Shown: positions 41,622 to 48,173 of the stretch, one piece after another | How positions within the stretch are numbered: the first letter of the stretch is position 1 | Layout: every line of letters starts with the position of its first letter | Source: Microcystis aeruginosa FD4 | GTDB taxonomy: Bacteria > Cyanobacteriota > Cyanobacteriia > Cyanobacteriales > Microcystaceae | Direction of reading: 5' to 3' | NCBI RefSeq assembly: GCF_009792235.1 | Contig: NZ_CP046973.1 | Location: forward strand, 2,294,001-2,358,000 | DNA: 64,000 nt | The notes under the pieces: generated by a model | What the model was told of the DNA's origin: nothing | The model's database searches: none | What the model saw: only the letters and a program-made list of their open reading frames with translations | Program-made: the position numbers and the translations under genes

Positions 41622-42550
41622 ATGGAGGAAATCAAAATGCAATGCCCTGAATGTGAATCTACCCATATCCGTAAAAATGGCATCAATAAACAAGGTAAAC
41701 AAAATCATATTTGCGTCACCTGTAGTCGTCAATTTATTGATAGCTATGAAAAACAGAAAGGCTATGACGAAGAAACGAAGCGAGAATGCCTAACTGCCTA
41801 TGTTAAAGGGATGGGATTTCGAGGTATAGAACGGTTGAAGGGAGTTCATCATACAACGATAATTAATTGGGTAAAATCTGTGGGAAATTTATTGCCAGTC
41901 GCCTATGACCCGGAAACAATTCCTGAAGTAGGGGAACTAGATGAATTGGAAACCTTTGTTGGCTCAAAAAAAAACAAAATCTGGGTGTGGACAGCCGTTG
42001 ACCACTTTAAAAAAGGAATTTTAGGTTGGGTAATCCCCAGACCATAGTAGCGAAACGTTTCGCCCCTTATGGGAATTAGTTAAGTCTTGGGGATGCTATT
42101 TTTATGTGAGTGATGGATGGTCAGTTTATCCATGTTTTATAGCAGAGGGCGACCATATAGTTAGGGTATGCTGAAAAAGTTTCTCGTGGGGGTAGGGTGT
42201 GGGGTGTGGGGTGTAGGGTGTAGGGTTTTACCAATTTTCATCTGGTCAATTACCTAATTTTCAGAGAAAAAGTCCCTGAATTTTCCCCCCGATCCCCGCA
42301 ATGGCTGGCACTTTTTGAGGGTAAAAAAGTCTAAAAGTCCTATCCAACAAGGTTTTTAGATTTATTCAGCAGACCCTAGTTAGTAAGACTTATATGACCA
42401 GAGTAGAGGGTGAGAACACAGGTTTAAGACATTATCTAGCCCGATTGCATCGCCAAACACTCTGCTATTCTAAGTCTAGAGAAATGTTAGGATACTCTAT
42501 TCGTTTATTAATTCATTATCTGAAGTTTCAAGAAGTGCCTATTCCTTACT
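41622..42550 (+). pseudogene. IS1-family transposase, frameshifted and MITE-interrupted
   Basis: Zinc-finger N-terminus MQCPECESTHIRKNGINKQG, then the helix-turn-helix and catalytic core (VGELDELETFVGSKKNK; WTAVDHFKKGILGW). A frame change at about 42031-42040 (run of C) ends the first frame. The continuation reads SSETF RPLWELVKSWGCYFYVSDGW and then breaks at GDHIV, where MITE-A copy 2 sits. It resumes after the MITE as SKTYMTRVEGENTGLRHYLA and ends near EVPIPY. Two lesions make it inactive. Confidence 0.88.
42163..42377. mobile_element. MITE-A copy 2 (215 bp), nested in IS1
   Basis: Ends AGGGTATGCTGAA and TTCAGCAGACCCT. Flanked by TAGTT direct repeats. Removing it and one TAGTT rejoins the IS1 transposase codons GTT AGT AAG in frame. 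Nearly identical to copy 3, which has the opposite orientation. Confidence 0.9.
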
Positions 42551-42576
42551 GATTCATAGCTTGATTCAGCAACGCC

Positions 42577-43017
42577 AAAAACCGTAAACTGTCTAAGTCG
42601 ATTTCTGATGCTTCTTGGTATCAATTCACTGAATGGTTGAATTATTTTGCTAAGATTTATCGGATTGTCTGTGTTGCTGTTCCTCCCCATTTTACTAGCC
42701 AAGATTGTTCAGTTTGTGGTACGAGAGTTCAAAAAACATTAAGCACTAGAACTCATCAATGTCCTAACTGTAAAACAGTCTTAGATAGGGATCATAATGC
42801 AGCAATCAACATTCTTAAAAAAGGGTTGCAATACTTGGGAAATCATCTCAATGCCTCGACTTCGCTCGGCATTGACACTGAGCGAAGTCGAAGTGTCAAC
42901 GGTACTGTTGGGCAAACAGAAACCGACCCAAACGCCTTGGGAGAGTCCGGTCTCTGGATTCTTAATGGAGACATTGAGAATCTAAGCTGTCTCGTTGAAG
43001 CACGGAATTTCCGATAG
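42577..43017 (+). pseudogene. TnpB (IS200/IS605) C-terminal fragment
   Basis: The frame starts right at the IS1 right end with KNRKLSKSISDASWYQFTEW, through the TnpB zinc finger FTSQDCSVCGTRV and CPNCKTVLDRDHNAAINI, to the stop at 43015. The N-terminal two thirds, with the first RuvC Asp, are missing. The last RuvC Asp (DRDHNAA) is present. TnpB is an RNA-guided nuclease; this fragment is not functional. A 50-bp palindromic insertion lies within it. Confidence 0.88.
42851..42900. repeat. palindromic insertion inside tnpB
   Basis: GACTTCGCTC .. GAGCGAAGTC with flanking TTGACACT/AGTGTCAA forms a double inverted repeat. It is read in frame as STSLGIDTERSRSVNGT, residues foreign to TnpB. It resembles small foldable repeats that spread through cyanobacterial genomes. 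Confidence 0.7.
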
Positions 43018-43032
43018 TGATAGGGAAAGAAT

Positions 43033-43072
43033 CCCCCGTCACAGCGTAGCTTGACGGTGGGAGTATGTCAAA
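43033..43072 (+). other. right-end hairpin of the IS605-type element
   Basis: CCCGTC pairs with GACGG(T)GG around 12 bases, followed by GAGTATGTCAA. A subterminal hairpin near the tnpB stop is the usual right end of IS200/IS605 elements and may also be the source of the guide RNA scaffold in intact relatives. Confidence 0.6.
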
Positions 43073-43163
43073 GGAACGTCAACGAGCGGAATCGGTTTTA
43101 GAACAAGTGGAACAGTTACGGGCGCGTTTGAGAGGGTTAGGAATAGAACTCAAGGAGATTTAG
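43065..43163 (+). pseudogene. Uma2 (DUF820) nuclease C-terminal tail
   Basis: 33 codons: SKERQRAESVLEQVEQLRAR, then LRGLGIELKEI and a stop. This is the coiled-coil tail that ends many cyanobacterial Uma2-family endonucleases. The rest of the gene is gone; the IS605-type element sits immediately before it, suggesting insertion near the 3' end of an Uma2 gene followed by loss of the upstream part. Confidence 0.65.
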
Positions 43164-43210
43164 CGAGGGAAGCGGCGGACCGGAAACTTCAACCCCCTAC
43201 TGCGGTTAAA

Positions 43211-43933
43211 TTATCGTTTTTGTTTTAACGTTGAACCGATTCCCAACAGTCCGAAACCTAGCAATCCTAATATCGCAGAAGGTTCGGGAATGGGAGAAGC
43301 GTCAAGGGTTATGTTATCGAAATTGGTCTGAGTCCCCAATGATGTCAGACGAATTTGTAATGGCTGACCGATGAGGGGATCGCTCCTACCACTGGTATAG
43401 TTAACGGTGACAGGTGCGAAAGTGCCGGAAACGGGAATAATACTATTGTTAGAGGCTAGAACTGTATTTCCAGCTAAAAGTTCGATATTGTAGCCCGGAA
43501 AGGAAACATTATTTCGGCGTCCGACAAACGCGCCCAAAGTATATTGCCTGTTCGGTTGCAAAACTGCGGAAAGTTGCTGGGAGATACTTCCGCCGTCACT
43601 GAAGGCTACTTGAACTCCATGGGGAACTGGTTGATCGTAATAATTATTTCCGCCATCAGCAGCTTGAGATGCGCTTGGATTAAAAACCCCCTGAACTGCC
43701 CCACCGGATGAGCTAAGTACCCAGTTAGTGATGTCATTGTTGCTAAAATACTGACCACCGGGCTGTTGAGGAGCGGTCGGGGCTTCAAAGCTAGGATTCA
43801 ATACGGTGACAGATGCCGCCTTAACCTGCACCTGCGGAACAATCATCAAGCAAGAGGAAGCGATCGCTATTTTTAAAAATCCTAGCTTATCTCCCCACCC
43901 GAAAATGATTAATTTAGCTAATGTTCGAGTCAT
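43211..43933 (-). CDS. PEP-CTERM sorting-domain protein, 240 aa
   Basis: From the ATG at 43933, which has GGAG 10 bp before it (a GTG at 43981 is less likely). Residues 18-40 are a signal peptide (IAIASSCLMIVPQVQVKA). The body is a carbohydrate-binding-like beta sandwich (VTVLNPSFEAPTAPQQPGGQ; TQTNFDNITLDA). The C-terminus is SPIPEPSAILGLLGFGLLGI plus TLKQKR, the exosortase signal. Probably exported to the cell surface. Confidence 0.88.
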   Translation of the reverse strand: MTRTLAKLIIFGWGDKLGFLKIAIASSCLMIVPQVQVKAASVTVLNPSFEAPTAPQQPGGQYFSNNDITNWVLSSSGGAVQGVFNPSASQAADGGNNYYDQPVPHGVQVAFSDGGSISQQLSAVLQPNRQYTLGAFVGRRNNVSFPGYNIELLAGNTVLASNNSIIPVSGTFAPVTVNYTSGRSDPLIGQPLQIRLTSLGTQTNFDNITLDASPIPEPSAILGLLGFGLLGIGSTLKQKR

Positions 43934-44330
43934 AACGTCGATACTCCAAACGAAGGTAATTTTCGATGATTTTAGCAGCACTGCAAACTTTTAGCAACAT
44001 TTCAGAGCTTGCCCGATTCAGCGAGCGTTACTTTTTCCGAAACCGAGGGGGAAAATTGGCGGGACAGATCTCGCCTTCCGCGTTACAGAGCGATCCCCGA
44101 AGAGCGTGATCGCCGATATTGTATTGCGATTGCTGATTTGGTAGGATGCGTCCCACGCACCATTTGCATTTGAAACTAAAAATGCTCCGTCACGCGCTCG
44201 CTAACACATTCTAGGTTATTCGTCGCCAATGTTGCGGGATTCACCGTTCGCTTAATTTTTTAAGGAAGGAGCTTCCAGTCCGGTATTCTGGGACTGCTGC
44301 GGCGCTGACATCTCCCCAAATCCTAGAGCC
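43934..44330. other. intergenic stretch with decayed repeats
   Basis: No gene. Around 44135-44215 a degenerate member of the GTGCGTTA-type repeats appears (GTAGGATGCGTCCCACGCAC .. GCTAACACATTCTAG). Confidence 0.4.
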
Positions 44331-44355
44331 AAAAAAGACAGGCAGGGAGCCTGTC
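44331..44355 (-). terminator. hairpin terminator on the minus strand
   Basis: GACAGGC / GCCTGTC with a 5-base loop, followed on the minus strand by six T. It is the natural terminator for the 44706-45662 gene, but MITE-A copy 3 now lies between them. Confidence 0.75.
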
Positions 44356-44460
44356 TAGAAAACCAAGCAAATTACCTATCAGCTTCTGAAGGCAAAAGGC
44401 AAAAGGCAAAAGAAAGAATCTGGCAATTCTCTTACCTAAAAATAAGGTTAGAAACTAAGT

Positions 44461-44676
44461 AGGGTCTGCTGAATAAATCTAAAAACCTTGTTGGATAGGA
44501 CTTTTAGACTTTTTTACCCTCAAAAAGTGCCAGCCATTGCGGGGATCGGGGGGAAAATTCAGGGACTTTTTCTCTGAAAATTAGGTAATTGACCAGATGA
44601 AAATTGGTAAAACCCTACACCCTACACCCCACACCCCACACCCTACCCCCACGAGAAACTTTTTGCCGCATACCCT
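44461..44676. mobile_element. MITE-A copy 3 (216 bp), inverted relative to copy 2
   Basis: Ends AGGGTCTGCTGAATAAATC and, at the right, TTTTTGCCGCATACCCT. Flanked by TAAGT direct repeats. Its interior is almost identical to copy 2, 2.1 kb away and in opposite orientation, so the two must be recent and could recombine to invert the interval. Confidence 0.88.
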
Positions 44677-44705
44677 AAGTAGATCAAAGCTTTTAGCTTA
44701 ATAAA

Positions 44706-45662
44706 TTAGGTTTTAGTTTCTGGAGAGTTGGCCACAAATAAGGAGTTTTTGGCGTCAAATTTCCAAGCAATACCATCGGGATCTCTGATGCGACTCCAAT
44801 CGGCAAATTCTGTTTCCGATTTATTTTTTTTGTTTCTACCCAAAACGGCTGGGGTAACTCCTAAACGTTTAGCCAAATCCGCCAAACTCATCGATGAGAT
44901 GGTTTCAGATACAGTGGTTAGAGATTCTTCCCTAACTTCTGGTTCTGATTGGGATAAAGAACTGGCAGAACTGTTCAAACTAGGATTAATTATCTCCTCC
45001 GGTTCTTGAATTACCGTTTCTTGAACAGCGATCGCTGCGTTTTTTTCTTCCTCTTTTTCCTCAAATAATTTACCTAAATTAGTCAGAGGTTGGGAGGAGG
45101 AAATAACAGGAACCTCCGAGACAGAATTTTCGCTTTTCTCGGCGACAATCAGAGAGGATTTAGCCTCCTGGGATTGTTCTAAATTGGTCAGAGGTGATCT
45201 CGAGGCAGTAATCGCAGGAATTTGTTTTTCCCCTATTTCTTCTAAAGAGGGGTCACTCTCATCAAAAATACTACCCAAGGTACTGGCGGTGATAAAGTAA
45301 TAGGCCATACCCTGATCGCCTACAGCTTTTTTTTGCGCCCCAAATTCCTCAGCTTTTTTGTCTAAAAATTGTCTAGCTAATTTGGCCGTGAGATTGGCTT
45401 TTGCCGATAGGTCAATCGGGGTAAGACAACCTTGATTGTCCTGTAAAAGTTGATTGAAATAGGGGTTAATCACCGTCGATAATTTTGACCAGCGATAGTC
45501 TTGCCACACCTTGACTGCAAGAGTTAAGAGGAAGACAAGTAGGATCAATGGCCAAGCGGTAAAAACAAGGATGATCAGCACCGCTAGGGGAATGATGAGG
45601 ACGAGAAACCCCGCCGTTTGACGATCGATAATTTTTCCAGTCATAATTTCATAAGCTGCCAC
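44706..45662 (-). CDS. membrane-anchored protein with winged-helix-like segment, hypothetical
   Basis: 318 aa; ATG at 45644 is an alternative start. Two transmembrane helices near the N-terminus (FLVLIIPLAVLIILVFTAWP and the next 20 residues). A folded segment at 75-135 (GCLTPIDLSAKANLTAKLAR, MAYYFI) resembles a winged helix. A long acidic, disordered middle precedes a helix-turn-helix-like C-terminus (MSLADLAKRLGVTPAVLGRN) ending DPDGIAWKF. I recall similar cyanobacterial proteins without a role. Confidence 0.65.
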   Translation of the reverse strand: MAAYEIMTGKIIDRQTAGFLVLIIPLAVLIILVFTAWPLILLVFLLTLAVKVWQDYRWSKLSTVINPYFNQLLQDNQGCLTPIDLSAKANLTAKLARQFLDKKAEEFGAQKKAVGDQGMAYYFITASTLGSIFDESDPSLEEIGEKQIPAITASRSPLTNLEQSQEAKSSLIVAEKSENSVSEVPVISSSQPLTNLGKLFEEKEEEKNAAIAVQETVIQEPEEIINPSLNSSASSLSQSEPEVREESLTTVSETISSMSLADLAKRLGVTPAVLGRNKKNKSETEFADWSRIRDPDGIAWKFDAKNSLFVANSPETKT

Positions 45663-45720
45663 AATTAAAATTCTTAATGGCTAGTTTGACTATCTCCTGC
45701 CATAAGTGTATATGACCAGT

Positions 45721-46525
45721 TTAGGCTTTATTGGTCACGCCGGTTAGTTCTAGTCGTTCAAACAGGGCAAATCTTGCTTTCAGGGCCAGAGAATCATCAA
45801 GTTTTGTTAAAAAAATAGGCTTTTGATACTTTTGTTCTAAAGCTTTTTCGATTAACCAATCGGCTAAAAAGGGATTTTTGGGTAGTAAGGGACCGTGAGC
45901 ATAGGTAGCGATCGCATTGTGGTAAAATGCCCCTTCATAACCGTCCTCTCCGTTATTTCCGTAACCGGTAATCACCTTTCCTAAAGGAGAAACGGTCTGT
46001 AAATAGGTACGACCCCCGTGATTTTCAAAGCCAATTACTAGCGGTTTTTCCCCGGTCATAGCTTTAATTTCCTCCGCTAAGGGAGAGGCCGTAATTTCAA
46101 AAACCACGTTACCGATACAGCGTTTTGCATCCGGTCCAGGATGTTTACTTACTAGGTCTAATAATCCCAATCCTTCGATTCTTTGACCGAAAGCTGGTTC
46201 GTAATAATGTCCTAATAATTGTGGGGAACCACAGGTAAAAACCCCCGGTATTCCAGCCGATAATTGTTCTTTCATCGCCGCTGCTTTTCTCCCCTGTAAA
46301 TCCCGCATAACGATCTCCTGTTGCCGATTCCTGCGCCCCACCCCCAACAATTATATCTACTTGATAAAATGTCTCGGCTTCTGTTTGAGCATCTAGGGGA
46401 ATAATTGTCACAGAAATATCACGCCATTGACATCTTCTTTGGATAGTAATAACATTACCTCGATCGCCGTAGGTACTCATTAAGGTCGGATATAACCAGC
46501 CGATTTTTAGTTCTAGTTCTTGCAT
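45721..46525 (-). pseudogene. gatD: lipid II isoglutaminyl synthase, GatD subunit, frameshifted
   Basis: The first 65 residues from the ATG at 46525 (KIGWLYPTLMSTYGDRGNVI; QVDIIVGGGAQ) and the remaining 200 (NRQQEIVMRDLQGRKAAAM) are in different frames. One extra G near 46330 after the GCG CAG codons explains it. The catalytic Cys is in VFTCGSPQLLG and the His in ATYAHGPLLP, as in class I glutamine amidotransferases of the CobB/CobQ type. GatD feeds ammonia to MurT for amidation of D-glutamate in lipid II. With murT upstream this is a clear murT-gatD operon. Sequencing error is possible. Confidence 0.82.
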
Positions 46526-46535
46526 AATTTCTTAG

Positions 46536-46651
46536 GGAATGGGGAAATGGGGAAATGGGGAAATGGGGAATGGGGAAATGGGGAAATGGGGAAATGGGGA
46601 AATGGGGAAATGGGGAAATGGGGAAATGGGGAAATGGGGAAATGGGGAAAT
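46536..46651. repeat. octanucleotide tandem repeat between murT and gatD
   Basis: About 14 copies of GGGGAAAT (TTTCCCCA on the coding strand), one or two imperfect. The tract begins 11 bp upstream of the gatD ATG, where the ribosome binding site should be. It may vary in length. Confidence 0.92.
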
Positions 46652-46716
46652 GCAACTAACACCCTAACACCCTAACACCCCAACACCTAACACCAATCTT
46701 CACTCTTTTCTAATTT

Positions 46717-48045
46717 CTACAAAATCTTTCGTCCCGTGAGAATCTCTCGTACTTCTAACATAGCAGAATAGGTAGGTAAAATATGTAAAGTTTCTTCATT
46801 TTTGGTGTTATTAAGGGCAATTTGGATCGCTTTTTTTAAATCGGATTCAACAATTAAATTAACGGGAGAAGCGAGACTATCCTGACTATATTGTAAGCGT
46901 AAAGCCAGATCATAAAGTCGATCGCCCGTTACCACTAAAGTTGTTCCCAAACGGGTTAATTTTTCCGTATCCACATCCCAAATCCAAGAAACATCCGTAC
47001 CGTCGGGGATGCGATCATTGAGAACTAAGAGAGTAGTAGAAGACTTTTCTTTCTGTAAAATATCAGCCACTGTGCGAATTGTTTCATTCATACCCACGGG
47101 ATTTTTAGACAGTAAAATTCTAACTTTTTTACCCTCAATTTCTAATTCTTCGGCTCGACCAAAAGCCGCTTTAAAACCCTGAACTGTCTCAAAAATTTCT
47201 CGATCTTTAATCCCCAATTCCTGGGCTACTAAACCCGCCGCTAAAGTATTATATTTATTATAAACACCGATTAAAATCTGCGGCCAATCGTGACTATGAA
47301 AAGCAGGACTACTCTTTTTAAAGCCGCAACTAGGACAGCTAAAATCCCCTAAATGGGAGAGATAAACTCCGCGATAATCCAAAGAAGCACCACATTTAGG
47401 ACAGTAAATAGAATCGACAGCATGGGGAATTTCTTCCAGATATAATTCTGGCTCACTTAAGCCAAAATATACAACTCTTTGGGGCAGTTGTTGACCCAAA
47501 TGGGAAAGGGTGGGATCATCAGCATTGAGAATCACTAAAGTATTGGTGGGTAGGGGAGATATGGCTCCTTGCCAACGGCGACTAATCGTATCTACTTCCC
47601 CATAGCGATCGAGTTGATCGCGAAACAAATTGAGAGCTAAAATAGCGCGAGGACGACAATCTTTTAAAACCAAAGGGAGAATATTTTCATCCACTTCTAA
47701 AATGGCATAATCAGCCTTTAAAGTGCCGAATAAATTGGCATCGGCTAATAAAGCAGTGATTAAACCATTAATTAAATTCGCCCCGGTGGTATTATGGGTG
47801 ACTTTTGCCCCCTGACGCTCTAGAATAGTTCTTAGGAGTAGGGAAGTGGTAGTTTTTCCATTCGTGCCAACCACCAAGATTACCCCCCGTCGGACTTGCC
47901 CACAGAGTAGCGGTAACAAACGGGGATGGAGACGACGGGCAATTTCCCCCGGCAAGACGCTGGCAGCCCCTAAACGGAGTCCTTTAACCAGAGCAGTAAC
48001 GGTTTTAGCCACCGCTACGGCTATCCCTAAACGGATGCGATTCAA
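46717..48045 (-). CDS. murT: lipid II isoglutaminyl synthase, MurT subunit (Mur ligase family)
   Basis: About 442 aa from a TTG at 48045. An open frame runs to 48192, but its first 49 residues are not MurT-like, while LNRIRLGIAVAVAKTV is the usual N-terminus. ATP-binding loop VVGTNGKTTT, then TGANLINGLI, a zinc ribbon CPKC .. CPSC in the middle domain, and the C-terminal MurT domain (LNDRIPDGTDVSWIWDVD). It amidates the D-glutamate of lipid II with GatD. The gene is divergent from the htrA region and its intron. Confidence 0.9.
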   Translation of the reverse strand: MNRIRLGIAVAVAKTVTALVKGLRLGAASVLPGEIARRLHPRLLPLLCGQVRRGVILVVGTNGKTTTSLLLRTILERQGAKVTHNTTGANLINGLITALLADANLFGTLKADYAILEVDENILPLVLKDCRPRAILALNLFRDQLDRYGEVDTISRRWQGAISPLPTNTLVILNADDPTLSHLGQQLPQRVVYFGLSEPELYLEEIPHAVDSIYCPKCGASLDYRGVYLSHLGDFSCPSCGFKKSSPAFHSHDWPQILIGVYNKYNTLAAGLVAQELGIKDREIFETVQGFKAAFGRAEELEIEGKKVRILLSKNPVGMNETIRTVADILQKEKSSTTLLVLNDRIPDGTDVSWIWDVDTEKLTRLGTTLVVTGDRLYDLALRLQYSQDSLASPVNLIVESDLKKAIQIALNNTKNEETLHILPTYSAMLEVREILTGRKIL

Positions 48046-48173
48046 ACAATTGCATGAACTGAGATTCTCATAACTGTTTCGTGATTTTACCGCTAAAAGA
48101 AGACCGGTAAACGGGGTAAGTTCCCATTGATTCTTTCCTGCCGACAAAAAAGACAGCCTATAATATAGGTAAG

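Larger units (their letters stand above)
41599..42576 (+). mobile_element. IS1-family insertion sequence, disrupted by a MITE
   Basis: Left end GGCGTTGCATAATAGAGATA and right end AGCTTGATTCAGCAACGCC form imperfect inverted repeats. The element is 978 bp including a 215-bp MITE-A insertion, so about 760 bp before that, the usual IS1 size. No clear 8-9 bp target duplication is visible. It interrupts or abuts a truncated tnpB on the right. Confidence 0.85.
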
